54,004 nucleotides of DNA from Akkermansia muciniphila (GTDB lineage Bacteria; Verrucomicrobiota; Verrucomicrobiia; Verrucomicrobiales; Akkermansiaceae): NCBI RefSeq assembly GCF_900184965.1, contig NZ_FXYA01000003.1, positions 1 to 54,004 on the forward strand, in the 5' to 3' direction. Made by a program: the position numbers and the translations under genes. Below the pieces are notes generated by a model. It saw nothing but the letters and a program-made list of their open reading frames with translations. It had not been told where the DNA came from and searched no databases. Below, piece after piece: positions 1 through 8,785 of this stretch; positions within the stretch are counted from its first letter, which is position 1; the number at the start of each line of letters is the position of its first letter.

Positions 1-62
1 ATCTGGACGATTACGATGTTCTGCTTACTCCGGACGGCACGATCCTTTACGTTGACCATTAA
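1..62 (+). CDS. C-terminal end of an upstream gene (partial)
   Basis: The third reading frame is open from the window edge to a TAA at 60-62 and encodes about 19 residues containing DDYDVLLTPDGTILYVDH. The start and nearly all of the protein lie outside the window, so no family can be assigned. The reason to believe it is coding is that a related but decayed version of the same tail occurs at 231-290, with 27 of the first 36 aligned bases identical by my count. The product is unknown. Confidence 0.5.
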   Translation, partial: LDDYDVLLTPDGTILYVDH

Positions 63-171
63 ACGGCTCTGCCCATAAGGGAACTCCGTGTCCTGCCGGG
101 TGAATGCCGGCGTGGCCCGGAGCTTCCGGGAACAATTCTTCAGTAATACCTGAAGTCATCAAGGAAGTAAG

Positions 172-212
172 GAGGGGGCGTTTTCCGCGCAGGCCGCGGG
201 AGGCGCCCCCTC
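172..212. repeat. Strong stem-loop between two related gene tails
   Basis: A 9-bp outer stem (172-180 with 204-212, GAGGGGGCG/CGCCCCCTC) encloses a 5-bp CCGCG/CGCGG stem (185-189 with 195-199). No U-run follows on either side, so it is not a textbook intrinsic terminator. It could still end transcription of the upstream gene or be a relic of a duplication, since it sits between the intact and degenerate tails. Confidence 0.5.
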
Positions 213-230
213 TGATTGACGGGCGATCGT

Positions 231-290
231 CGGCACGATGACGATGTTTTGCCGGCCCCGGATGGCGATCTCTTCTTGACGCGGACCATG
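231..290 (+). pseudogene. Degenerate duplicate of the 1-62 gene tail
   Basis: This segment aligns with bases 3-62. In the shared frame it reads HDDDVLPAPDGDLFL against DDYDVLLTPDGTILYV upstream; after that small gaps are needed and the stop codon is lost. It has no start codon of its own in a sensible context and no recognisable domain. I read it as the remains of a duplicated 3' end, not a gene. Confidence 0.35.
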
Positions 291-368
291 AAACAGACGA
301 AGGCGGGAAAGAGGTCTTCTTTTGACGAAGGCCAAAACGTCTCTTTTCATGTTCCTTTTGCCAATGCA

Positions 369-3300
369 CTACCTCTTCCGGATGGAGGCCGGCGCAGGGG
401 GAACAGGGGCTTTCCCTCCGGAGAACGGAGCGAAGTTCCAGGAAACATTGCTTAAAGGCCCTGTGCCGCGCACCTGGAACAACCCGCCGGCCAGAAGGAA
501 GACGGGGGAGGTAATCAGCCCCGGCAGGCCGCGCAGCCCCAACTTGAAATCTGAATTGACCTGCAGGTCGGAAAGACGTATCCAGCCCCCGCCCTCCAGA
601 GACATGTTGCTGCCCTGGGCCGCGAAGTTACTGGTGCGCACATAACCCTTTTCAATGGAAAAATCGCAATCGGCCCTGGATATCTTGTAATTGATCAGAT
701 GCCCCAGCCCCGGAATATAATTGGAGAGGGCTTCCCCCAAAAATCCGAACAGAGGAATTTCCACCAGGTCGCCATGCACCAGGGCCGCCTCCCCCTTCGC
801 CTGAATAGAATTCATATTGCCGCCCCTGGATGAAAATTCAATGGCGCCGTGCACGGTGGCTTTCTCCATCTTCTTGTCATAGGATTTCCCAATGGACGCC
901 AAGTTCATATCCTGGAGTACAAAAGAACCGTTCAGGGCATCCCCATCGTCAATCTGCGCCAGCACACGGCCCGTAAAAGAACCGTCCCAAATGGTTCCCT
1001 TCATCTTGTCCACAACCACCCACTGCGGAGAAAGCAGCACTTCTCCCTTTGTTTTTCCGAGGTCCAGCGTAGTACCCAGCAAGGGATAGCGCACGCGCCC
1101 GGCGGAAGCGTCAAAGCGGATGCGCCCCTTCATCAGCTTCATGTCATCCCCCATTGGGAACATGCCGCCTCCGGAAAGCGTTACGGGCCGTGTAAAGACA
1201 AACTCCTTTAACACCCTGGCGGCGCTATCGGAAAACATCCGCAGAGTATAACCGGGATAGGCCTGTCCCTCCAGGCCAAGCACTTCCACCGTATCCTGCG
1301 CAAAACGGAAATCTATGCTCTTGGCCTTGAGCGTGCATTCCGAAGGACCTCCGGACAATCCGGCGGAAGACAGGTAATTCCCGTTGGAAACCACAGTCGT
1401 CACATTGGTCAGCACCAGCTGGTCCGTCACCAGATGGGCATCCGCCCGGGCGGACTTCAAATCCACCCCTTTGTAGCGCGTGTTGGTTGCGGAAACAGTA
1501 GCCTGCAAGTCGTAAGCCTTTTCCAGATTATACAGGCCCAATGTCCCCTGGAAAGAAAGTTCCAGGCCGGAATCCTGGCGGAAGGAAAAGCGGCTCATTA
1601 AAAAGTCGTCATCCTTTATGCTTAACAACTGGTCTATCGTTTGCAGCGGAACCGAGGACTGCCCCATGATAAACATCTGACCGTCCAGAAAACCGTTGGC
1701 GAATAACTCAAAAACGCCCTTCTCCATTTCTATCCGGCAGTTTTGCACAAAAAGCTGGTTGGGACGGTATTCCGCCTCCACATCCGCCGTCTTAACGGAA
1801 ACCTTGTTCCAAGCCAGGTTTTCCGCATGGATGCGCGCGCGGACCAGCGTCGGCTCCACAGGCTTGCCCTCCGGAATATCCAGCCTGCCGTGAACCCATA
1901 AAACCGCTTTTTCCGGAAGTTGCAAATTCTCAGGAACAGGAACCGAATTCCCGGCCAGAGTCACCAGCAGTCCAGGTTCCAGATTCGATTCCATCGTAAA
2001 AACAAGGTCAGTGCCCAGGTAGCTGCCTTCCAGCCTCACCCGGCCGTCATCCCGCACCAGGTCCAATTGGGTGACATTAATGGAACGGCCGATCAATTCC
2101 GCCCTGGCCGTAGCGGAGACAAATTCCACCCCCTGGTAAAAGACATCCGTCACGGAAGCCTCAATCCGGAGGCGGTCCACCCGGAGCGGCCCTTTCCAGC
2201 CCTTCCCCATATCCACGGAACCGTACACCTTCAATTCCGGGTCTCCCCTGATTTCCAACGTTGGCGGCAGTTTCGCATCCTCCGGCGCAAGAGAGCGGGC
2301 CATGCCCAGCATCGCATTCATGGGCAATGTGCTGTGCACGTCTATCTTGATTTCCCCGTCCACTCCCATCACTTTGCCGGAAAAACTGCCTCCGGGATGC
2401 CTTATGTCCAGATCAGTTACATAGAAATTACCGTTTTCGTAACTGAAATCGCAGGAAGCCCTCTGGAATTTTTCCCCAAGCACGGAAAACGCACCCAAGG
2501 AACCGGCCCCTAAAACATTCAGATGCTCCACGCCCTCCCAGTTTTCCGAAAAAACCGCACGCCCGGATAGCTGCACATGCGGCTCGCTCAGGAACTTCAT
2601 TTCCCGCGGCACCAGAGCTTCATCAACAATAGCCACCGCCCAGGAAACCAGCGGAGCCGTACTGCGGACATCCCAGATCAGCGTGCGCTTTTTCAAATCG
2701 GCCTGGAGGGAAAGGCTGACGAAACCGGCCGTTTCCGCATCCCGCATGGTAAAACGCTTGGCCATAATGACGGAATCCGCATAATCCCCGCTGAACAGAA
2801 AATCCTTGAGTATGATTTTTCCGTACCTGAGGGAAAGCGCCTGCAAATCCATGCCCACACGCACGCCGCCTTTCGGATCGTCGCTTAAATTGACAATCAG
2901 GCGCGGAGGGGATGATTCAGGCCACTTCACCCGGTCCATGTAATTCAGCGCCTGATTCAACTGTTCCCTGACGGCGGCCATGTCCTGAGCCGTCAGCGTA
3001 AAGTCGCCGGAATCATCCTGCCCCATGGAAAATGCCCCCTGGGCCGTCACCCGGATGCCCTGCACCACGGCATCCGCATTGACGATGTCCACCATGCCGG
3101 GACGCTCCAGATTCAGTTCCGCGTTCACCCCCGTTACGGAAAAAACTTTTTCCGGATTCCCTGCATCTACGGGCAGGGTGACGTCCATCCCCTTCACATT
3201 CACCCGCTCCGGCACTACTTGCCCGTCTATCAGTTTTTTCCAATTCAGCGCCACATCCGCCTCATGCAGCAAAACTATGGGCCGGCGCGTTTCCGGCGCA

Positions 3301-3548
3301 GCCTCCGGATCCAGCAACTCCACGTTTTTCAGTGTCACGACGGCACGGGGCCACAGAGCAACCTTCAGCGTCCCTATATGGGAAGGGATGCCCTTTTCCA
3401 GAAGAACCTGTTCCACCCGCTGCACGACGAAGGAGGGCACCCCCCAGATGGAAATGCAGCATACGCACCCCAGCAACAACGCCCCCAGCAAAATAATCAC
3501 TGTGGGAATCAGCCCCTTAATCCATCTCATAAATGTCCGCTGAGCCAT
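369..3548 (-). CDS. AsmA-like large envelope protein
   Basis: The protein is 1059 residues with a single N-terminal membrane anchor (about residues 11-33) and no other membrane span. The rest is long, beta-rich and repetitive, with many short strands of the type found in AsmA/TamB/YhdP bridge proteins; the last 200 residues, including a LxGLPGLITSPVF-like segment, resemble the AsmA C-terminal region. Proteins of this group span the periplasm and are linked to phospholipid transport or outer-membrane assembly, which would be its inferred role here. The start at 3548 is chosen because it gives MAQRTFMRW before the anchor; Met7 at 3530 is an equally possible start. It is transcribed alone, divergent from the pirin gene. 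Confidence 0.75.
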   Translation of the reverse strand: MAQRTFMRWIKGLIPTVIILLGALLLGCVCCISIWGVPSFVVQRVEQVLLEKGIPSHIGTLKVALWPRAVVTLKNVELLDPEAAPETRRPIVLLHEADVALNWKKLIDGQVVPERVNVKGMDVTLPVDAGNPEKVFSVTGVNAELNLERPGMVDIVNADAVVQGIRVTAQGAFSMGQDDSGDFTLTAQDMAAVREQLNQALNYMDRVKWPESSPPRLIVNLSDDPKGGVRVGMDLQALSLRYGKIILKDFLFSGDYADSVIMAKRFTMRDAETAGFVSLSLQADLKKRTLIWDVRSTAPLVSWAVAIVDEALVPREMKFLSEPHVQLSGRAVFSENWEGVEHLNVLGAGSLGAFSVLGEKFQRASCDFSYENGNFYVTDLDIRHPGGSFSGKVMGVDGEIKIDVHSTLPMNAMLGMARSLAPEDAKLPPTLEIRGDPELKVYGSVDMGKGWKGPLRVDRLRIEASVTDVFYQGVEFVSATARAELIGRSINVTQLDLVRDDGRVRLEGSYLGTDLVFTMESNLEPGLLVTLAGNSVPVPENLQLPEKAVLWVHGRLDIPEGKPVEPTLVRARIHAENLAWNKVSVKTADVEAEYRPNQLFVQNCRIEMEKGVFELFANGFLDGQMFIMGQSSVPLQTIDQLLSIKDDDFLMSRFSFRQDSGLELSFQGTLGLYNLEKAYDLQATVSATNTRYKGVDLKSARADAHLVTDQLVLTNVTTVVSNGNYLSSAGLSGGPSECTLKAKSIDFRFAQDTVEVLGLEGQAYPGYTLRMFSDSAARVLKEFVFTRPVTLSGGGMFPMGDDMKLMKGRIRFDASAGRVRYPLLGTTLDLGKTKGEVLLSPQWVVVDKMKGTIWDGSFTGRVLAQIDDGDALNGSFVLQDMNLASIGKSYDKKMEKATVHGAIEFSSRGGNMNSIQAKGEAALVHGDLVEIPLFGFLGEALSNYIPGLGHLINYKISRADCDFSIEKGYVRTSNFAAQGSNMSLEGGGWIRLSDLQVNSDFKLGLRGLPGLITSPVFLLAGGLFQVRGTGPLSNVSWNFAPFSGGKAPVPPAPASIRKR

Positions 3549-3735
3549 AAGCCTTGTCTTCTTTGCACAGGTGCTTCGGTACGCTACCTTAAAAGAAGAG
3601 ACATTGCACCATCAATTTGTGTTGCCTATTTATTTTACGGCACCGGAAATGATGTCATCCGCCTTGAACATCCCCGCGTTTCATCCAGTCAAACACTTTA
3701 CAGGCGGAAAGCCGCTCTTACTACCCCAGACAATC

Positions 3736-4434
3736 ATGAACATTACCATTCACCGGGCATCCACCCGTGGTCATGCCAACCACGGATGGCTGGACACATA
3801 CCATACGTTCAGCTTCGCCAGTTATTTCAACCCGGAACGCATGCAATTCGGAGCTCTGCGCGTACTCAACGACGACACGGTTCTCCCGGAAAAAGGCTTC
3901 GGCTCCCATCCGCACAAAAATATGGAGGTGGTTTCCATCCCTCTGCAAGGAAAACTCCGCCACGGAGACAGCCTGAACAACAGCCACGCCATTACCCGCG
4001 GAGAAATTCAGGTGATGAGCGCCGGAACGGGCATCCTGCACAGCGAATTCAACGACAGTCCCACGGAACCATTGGAATTCCTGCAAATATGGATTATTCC
4101 GGACAGAGTCAACGCGCCTCCCAGATACCGGGATTACAACATTGCTCCCCTGCTGAAACACAATGAAATTTCTACCTTCCTGGCCCCGGAAACGGATATT
4201 TCCATCATGCAGCAGGCCTGGTTTTCCTGGGCGGATCTGGACAGGGGCATAGAACGGGAATACCAATTCAAGGGACGGAACACGGGCGTATACATCTTCG
4301 TGATAGAAGGAGAAATAAAAATAGGAGATGCAGTGTTGCACAGTCGGGACGGAGCCGGAATTACGGATACGGAAACCGTCTCCATGGAAGCCCTCCAGAA
4401 CTCAACCGTTCTGCTGATGGAAGTAGCCGTCTGA
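3736..4434 (+). CDS. Pirin family protein (YhhW-type quercetinase-like)
   Basis: A bicupin of about 232 residues. The metal-binding signature is intact: GSHPHKNMEVVSIPLQG supplies two histidines and GILHSEFND supplies a further His and Glu, the four ligands known from pirin and YhhW. Relatives are nuclear co-regulators in eukaryotes or quercetin 2,3-dioxygenases in bacteria; the physiological substrate here cannot be told. The frame is open further upstream to 3571, but the family always begins close to the ITIHRAS-like strand, so ATG 3736 is chosen. It is monocistronic and divergent from the AsmA-like gene. Confidence 0.85.
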   Translation: MNITIHRASTRGHANHGWLDTYHTFSFASYFNPERMQFGALRVLNDDTVLPEKGFGSHPHKNMEVVSIPLQGKLRHGDSLNNSHAITRGEIQVMSAGTGILHSEFNDSPTEPLEFLQIWIIPDRVNAPPRYRDYNIAPLLKHNEISTFLAPETDISIMQQAWFSWADLDRGIEREYQFKGRNTGVYIFVIEGEIKIGDAVLHSRDGAGITDTETVSMEALQNSTVLLMEVAV

Positions 4435-4464
4435 TTTCTGCGGACTGCCCGGCTTTCCGGTTGC

Positions 4465-4492
4465 GTTGCCTTACCTAGGCGGCAGTTTTTTT
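4465..4492 (+). terminator. Probable intrinsic terminator of the pirin gene
   Basis: GTTGCC (4465-4470) can pair with GGCGGC (4478-4483), with G-U pairs, around a 7-base loop and is followed by AGTTTTTTT. It lies 30 bases after the pirin stop. The stem is short, so confidence is moderate. Confidence 0.4.
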
Positions 4493-5054
4493 ACGCCTCG
4501 CCGCTCGTTCTTTTGCCGTGCAGGAAATGGCCTATCCTCCACCCCAGCTGCACCAGTCCGTAGCACAGTCCACCCAGAACCACGCTGGAAACAATCCAGC
4601 CCGCTGCGAATTCCAGGCTTACCATGCCGATGCTCAATCCGCCAAACGGCTCCCAGGACCACTGCTGAACTCCCGCTTTCAGCATCTCCCAGTTCGCTCC
4701 GGACATAGGGAGCCCCAAAACCGAAAAAAGAAACCATCCCAGCCACCATTGAGCGGGAATGGCAAAAAAAGTAAAGCCGGGGGGGGAAAGCCACGCCATC
4801 AGAATGGCTACGGGAATATTGCCCTTGCGCCACAGGCAGGCGAAAACGCCCCACAGGCTCTGCATGGGAAGCGGGGCAATCGCTGCGGCAGCCCCCCAGG
4901 CGGCGCCCGTCGCTACGGACTGCCTGTTCCACGACCAGTAAACAGAATCAAAAACCCTGGCGGAAAGGAACTTGCTGGTCCACGATTTTTTGCGCACCTC
5001 CGTCAGCAGGTAAAGCCTGACTTTGCGCATCAATTGCCTGTAGCGGTGTTCCAT
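4491..5054 (-). CDS. DUF2062 membrane protein
   Basis: A 187-residue protein with the DUF2062 layout: a basic N-terminal amphipathic stretch (about 1-40), then GAAWGAAAAIAPLPMQS with its small-residue and proline pattern, then two or three hydrophobic segments (about 75-110 and 145-175). DUF2062 proteins are inner-membrane proteins of unknown activity, sometimes fused to glycosyltransferases. It converges with the pirin gene, from which it is separated by a short putative terminator. The start at 5054 gives MEHRYRQLMRKV; no strong ribosome-binding site is visible. Confidence 0.75.
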   Translation of the reverse strand: MEHRYRQLMRKVRLYLLTEVRKKSWTSKFLSARVFDSVYWSWNRQSVATGAAWGAAAAIAPLPMQSLWGVFACLWRKGNIPVAILMAWLSPPGFTFFAIPAQWWLGWFLFSVLGLPMSGANWEMLKAGVQQWSWEPFGGLSIGMVSLEFAAGWIVSSVVLGGLCYGLVQLGWRIGHFLHGKRTSGEA

Positions 5055-5214
5055 CCGCCGCAGAGTCTCCTATAAACCGGCCTTGAATCAATCGTAAAAT
5101 GCTCCAGTACGAGGAATGCCGCATTTTTACGCCCGAATGCCTCTCTGCGCTCGGTTTTTCTTGATTCTTCATGCGGTTTCATGAAATACCTGCGTGCACA
5201 TCTTTTTCCGAATC

Positions 5215-5943
5215 ATGAGCAAGCAACGACTCGATATCCTTCTGGTTTCCCGCAATCTCGTAGAATCCCGGGAGCTGGCCCAGCGGCTCATCATTGCCGG
5301 AGAAGTGAGCGTGGGGGGGCATCCCTCCACCAAGCCCGGTCTCAAGGTCAATGAAGACGCGGATATCGCCATCAGAAACCGTCCCCGCTATGTCAGCCGC
5401 GGCGGCCTGAAAATGGAAGGAGCCCTGAATGCCTTCCCCGTTTCTGCGGAAGGCAAGGTCTGCCTTGACATTGGGGCTTCCACAGGAGGCTTCACGGACT
5501 GCCTGCTCCAGCACGGAGCCGCCAGAGTGCATGCCATAGACGTAGGAACCAACCAGCTCGTCTGGAAACTGCGTCAGGACCCCCGCGTCATTGTGAAGGA
5601 AAAATTCAACGCCCGCTACATGACTCCGGAGGATATTGGGGAACAAGTGGATCTGATCGTTTCCGACGTCTCCTTTATCTCTCTGAAAAAAATCCTGCCA
5701 GCCGCCTTTCCCCTGCTGAAAAAAGGAGGAGACGCCCTGGTGCTCATCAAGCCCCAGTTTGAACTTCAGCCGGAAGACATAGGCCCCGGCGGCATCGTCC
5801 GGGATCCGGCTTTGCACCAGCGGGCAGTGGACTCCATACGCACTTTCGTCACGGAGGAGCTGAACCGTTCCTGGATGGGGTGCGAACCCTCCCCTATCAC
5901 GGGAACGGACGGCAACCATGAATTTCTGGCATGGCTCAAATAG
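5215..5943 (+). CDS. tlyA: TlyA family rRNA ribose 2'-O-methyltransferase
   Basis: The protein has an N-terminal S4 RNA-binding domain (about residues 3-60, QRLDILLVSRNLVESRELAQ), the SRGGLK linker, and a Rossmann methyltransferase domain with the SAM loop CLDIGASTGGFTDCLL. The later DVSFISLKK and IKPQFE motifs complete the K-D-K-E arrangement of FtsJ-like enzymes. TlyA enzymes methylate ribose 2'-OH groups of 16S and/or 23S rRNA cytidines; older names call it haemolysin A. ATG 5215 is preferred to 5194 because MSKQRLD matches the family start. It is monocistronic. Confidence 0.88.
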   Translation: MSKQRLDILLVSRNLVESRELAQRLIIAGEVSVGGHPSTKPGLKVNEDADIAIRNRPRYVSRGGLKMEGALNAFPVSAEGKVCLDIGASTGGFTDCLLQHGAARVHAIDVGTNQLVWKLRQDPRVIVKEKFNARYMTPEDIGEQVDLIVSDVSFISLKKILPAAFPLLKKGGDALVLIKPQFELQPEDIGPGGIVRDPALHQRAVDSIRTFVTEELNRSWMGCEPSPITGTDGNHEFLAWLK

Positions 5944-6059
5944 CTGCGGCCTTTTACTGTCCGGAAAAATCCTTCAGGCACCGTGGAAGGGGTCAACAGT
6001 TTCCCACAGACCTGTTGCCATCCCATGATTCCACATCAAAGTCTACCCTGCCTGCCCCT

Positions 6060-6205
6060 TGCTCAAAACTTGAGAATACCGGTATTTTCCGCTGGTAGGG
6101 AAATATTCCTCTGATGCACAGGTGACTGGCCGTGTAACCTGATGACAAATCCTACCGGGAACCTCAAAGAAGCAACAACACACCTCAGACGTGATTAAAA
6201 GAGAC
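6060..6205 (-). pseudogene. Decayed, internally deleted copy of the 7461-8681 gene and its upstream region
   Basis: Read on the minus strand, 6085-6150 encodes a relic resembling the intact protein around residues 109-125: VTCASEEYFPTSGKY against VTLLCINEGYSPTSGNA. Directly upstream on that strand, 6153-6203 resembles the non-coding leader at 8719-8785, including a 25-base core (6171-6195 and 8750-8774) with one mismatch. Leader and middle of the gene are thus joined with the start region missing. There is no usable open frame. Confidence 0.6.
6171..6195. repeat. Direct repeat, copy 1 (25 bases)
   Basis: It begins AGCAACAACAC and ends CCTCAGACGTGAT, and recurs at 8750-8774 with a single base difference. 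The copy at 8750 lies upstream of an intact gene; this one lies upstream of that gene's decayed copy, so it is most likely part of a shared leader duplicated together with coding sequence. Confidence 0.7.
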
Positions 6206-6238
6206 TTTCACCATTCTCATTGAATCCACGTTGAACAT

Positions 6239-6805
6239 TCACCGAGCTACTCCTTTGGGCGACCGGCTCGACGTACGAAATTCAGTCTTCCCTACATACA
6301 CCCTCCGAACACCAGGTTCCGCACATTCATCCCTGAAACGTACTTCCAGCTCATAGTTCTGATCATTGCGAAGGTGTTCGAAATACGTTAGCAATAAATA
6401 AGCTTCCTTGATGGAGACTTCATGCTTTTCTCCCGGTTTCAACGTAATGAAACATATCTCGTCCGCTGCCCGTTCAAGCAAATACAAGGGTCCATAACGG
6501 GCTTTTGGAGTCTTTATTTTGCCCACCATGTGCCCATATCTCTTCCCTCCCTCTTTTTCCCATATTTCGATGTCGATATTAGGTCCATATTCCTTGAGGG
6601 GATAGAAGTCGTCAAACAGGCGAACGGTCTTTTCGCCTTTGTTCGTGAACACCAGTTTGAAGTCAGGAAAAGCCTCCCTCGCGTCAAACTCGGTTTTTTC
6701 CATCACCACGGAACATTCCACTCCGTTGTCGGCCATGTCCCCCCATGCCGCAACATGGAGGGACAGACAAACCAAAATTCCTAAATACCGGAAAATTTTT
6801 TTCAT
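6239..6805 (-). CDS. Secreted beta-sandwich-like protein, paralogue 2
   Basis: About 188 residues with a Sec signal peptide (MKKIFRYLGILVCLSLHVAAWG). The mature part begins ADNGVECSVVMEKTEFDARE and shares many positions with its upstream neighbour: DF.LVFTNKG, VRL.D.FYP, FITLKPGEKHEV.IK and EPGVRR.Y.G.T.F. The motifs FTNKG and LKPGE are reminiscent of Ig-like BsuPI-type protease inhibitor folds, but this is a weak resemblance from memory. Start 6805 is chosen because the signal peptide begins there, although the frame stays open to 6883. It lies 109 bases downstream of its paralogue and probably in the same transcript. Function unknown. Confidence 0.7.
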   Translation of the reverse strand: MKKIFRYLGILVCLSLHVAAWGDMADNGVECSVVMEKTEFDAREAFPDFKLVFTNKGEKTVRLFDDFYPLKEYGPNIDIEIWEKEGGKRYGHMVGKIKTPKARYGPLYLLERAADEICFITLKPGEKHEVSIKEAYLLLTYFEHLRNDQNYELEVRFRDECAEPGVRRVYVGKTEFRTSSRSPKGVAR

Positions 6806-6914
6806 CACAGCGAGAGTTTGGCCGTCGCCCGGAAAGTCCCCAGGAAATGAGCTGGCTTCCACAAAGGAAAAATCCTCCCTCATCGAATATAAGCGAGGAT
6901 ATTTTAATCATTTG

Positions 6915-7442
6915 TTAAGGCTTAGTACAGAATTTTGTCTCTCCCTTGTATGTCCTGCGAACTCCCGGTTCGCCGCGCTCATCCATGTACTCCACTTCCA
7001 GCAAGTAGGTTTCTCCCTTGGACAAACGCAGCGTCTCAGGGAGAAATTCCACCAGCAAGTAAACGTCCTTAATGGGGACTTCGTGTTTTTCTCCGGGCTT
7101 CAAGGTAATAAACCGGATGTCCTGAAACATCGGGTTAACGTGGTAGGCTCCCAGATACGAGCCAACTTCTTTCTTCTCCTTCCCTGTTTGTTGGCTCCAA
7201 AGTTTTATCATGATATGAGGACCTAAAGTTGGATCAGGATAAAAACCATCATAAAGCCGGACAGGCTCTTTTCCCTTGTTAGTAAAAACGAGCGTAAAAT
7301 CCCGTAGCCTGTCTCTTACGTCAAAGAAAGTTTTTTCCATCTTGATGGTGCATTCCAGGCCGTTGTCCGCCTGATCGCCCAGGGCGGCACCGGACAGCAA
7401 CACGCCAACCAACAAATTGACGAAGAGACAGGCTTTATTCAT
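6915..7442 (-). CDS. Secreted beta-sandwich-like protein, paralogue 1
   Basis: A 175-residue protein with signal peptide MNKACLFVNLLVGVLLSGAALG and a mature N-terminus ADNGLECTIKMEKTFFDVRD almost matching that of the next gene. The body has the same FTNKG, LYDGFYP, FITLKPGEKHEV and EPGVRRTY elements. It starts only 18 bases after the stop of the 406-residue HExxH protein, so the three genes look like one operon. Possible roles are inhibitor or immunity partner of that protein, or an unrelated envelope protein; nothing here proves either. No close family is recognised. Confidence 0.72.
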   Translation of the reverse strand: MNKACLFVNLLVGVLLSGAALGDQADNGLECTIKMEKTFFDVRDRLRDFTLVFTNKGKEPVRLYDGFYPDPTLGPHIMIKLWSQQTGKEKKEVGSYLGAYHVNPMFQDIRFITLKPGEKHEVPIKDVYLLVEFLPETLRLSKGETYLLEVEYMDERGEPGVRRTYKGETKFCTKP

Positions 7443-7460
7443 GCTTTAATAAAGAAACAT

Positions 7461-8681
7461 TTAGTTTTCTTCACCGTTGACCGGGGGAAGGAAACACACA
7501 GGTTCCGTTACTCCCGGCACCGTGACGTTCCGGGGAACCCGGGTCCAGCCGTTGGCATCCGCTAAAGCGATAACACTCCTGATCGCTTCATTCAAGACTT
7601 TTTGCCCTGCACAATAAGGACGGCTATTCGCATCATCCGGAAGTTTTTGGACATAGGCCCAGACTTCTTGTTGGAATTTCTTCTCCCAATCGGTAACGGC
7701 CTTCTTCATCGCTTCCAATGCCTGGTCCATATCCGGGTATTCCTTGCAGGAGACGCTTTCCTTTTCCAGTTCTTCCTGAACCTTTAAATGTTTCCAGTAA
7801 AACTGGTATGATTCCTTCCACTGCTGGCGGTGGTGTTCTTCATGAGCAATACTGGCTTCTTGGGTGCTCCAACCTAAAACACCTCCCCTGGCTTGTTCTC
7901 CGTTCATACACTCAACTGCTATGATGGCTTCCCCTTCCGTTGCCGGGGGATTGACAAGAGCGTCCCGATAGCCTCCCGTGCGAATCAGCATCTCAGTACC
8001 GCAGGAAACATGGGCAACCCGGAGCCTCCAAACATCGGCTACTTCATCCTTACACGCCGTCACAAAGATTTTGGGCACGATAGGCGTGGTAATGCAATCT
8101 CCCCCTTCATTTGAAAAAGTCGGTTCCTTTTCGTCAAATCCGATTTCCACCTCCTGGGATTCTTCACAGGTGATGGTGGCCTCTTTCACGATGGTCCACA
8201 ATTTCATCTTAGGGGATGCTGAAAAGGTGCGCTTCATTGTCGAATTGTCGGAATAATCACCTTCCTTGATTGGTTCCCTGTCCATCGTTACATTGAAGGC
8301 AATCGCATTGCCGCTGGTAGGAGAATATCCCTCATTGATGCACAGAAGAGTAACCTTGTAATAGCCCGCTTTCAGGTTTCTTGACCCGGTGGCCAGTTCC
8401 AAGCGTCCGTGAGGGGGAATACCATCTTTGACGCAGACTTCCTCACCCGCGATTTTGAGAAACCCCTTGTCGTCTGCTTCAAGGCCGAAATAGTAAAGGC
8501 CGTCCTCTTCCACCTTGATAAACATTTCCGGAGCTCCGGAGCAGGAAGCGTGTTCGCACTCCGAGCCGTCAAAACGGCATTCCGTGGCTTCTACACCAAG
8601 CTTCTTGTCAATGAGAGGTTCACTTCCATCATAGATGCAAACGGGACCAACAGCCTTATTTAGAGGAATATAATTATTCAT
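7461..8681 (-). CDS. Hypothetical protein with PA14-like N-terminal module and HExxH motif
   Basis: A 406-residue protein without an obvious signal peptide. Residues 50-135 (EEDGLYYFGLEADDKGFLKIAGEE and a later LKAGYYKVTLLCINEGY) read like a PA14-type sugar-binding fold. A middle region (155-265) is cysteine-containing and unassigned. Residues 278-291 contain IAHEEHHRQQW, in which H280-E281-x-x-H284 matches the zincin HExxH pattern; the following helical stretch is charged and has several glutamates that could act as a third ligand. It heads an apparent operon with two secreted paralogues. A decayed copy lies at 6060-6205. A zinc peptidase or toxin role is inference only. Confidence 0.65.
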   Translation of the reverse strand: MNNYIPLNKAVGPVCIYDGSEPLIDKKLGVEATECRFDGSECEHASCSGAPEMFIKVEEDGLYYFGLEADDKGFLKIAGEEVCVKDGIPPHGRLELATGSRNLKAGYYKVTLLCINEGYSPTSGNAIAFNVTMDREPIKEGDYSDNSTMKRTFSASPKMKLWTIVKEATITCEESQEVEIGFDEKEPTFSNEGGDCITTPIVPKIFVTACKDEVADVWRLRVAHVSCGTEMLIRTGGYRDALVNPPATEGEAIIAVECMNGEQARGGVLGWSTQEASIAHEEHHRQQWKESYQFYWKHLKVQEELEKESVSCKEYPDMDQALEAMKKAVTDWEKKFQQEVWAYVQKLPDDANSRPYCAGQKVLNEAIRSVIALADANGWTRVPRNVTVPGVTEPVCFLPPVNGEEN

Positions 8682-8749
8682 GTTCCTGATAGTTTATTGT
8701 TTCCGAACTAACGTTTAGTTCACCGGGAATCATGAAGAGTTCCTGAGCC

Positions 8750-8774
8750 AGCAACAACACGCCTCAGACGTGAT
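8750..8774. repeat. Direct repeat, copy 2 (25 bases)
   Basis: The counterpart of 6171-6195, differing at one base. It lies about 70-95 bases upstream of the 8681 start on the minus strand, in what should be the promoter or leader of that gene. Confidence 0.7.
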
Positions 8775-8785
8775 GAAAAAGAAAT

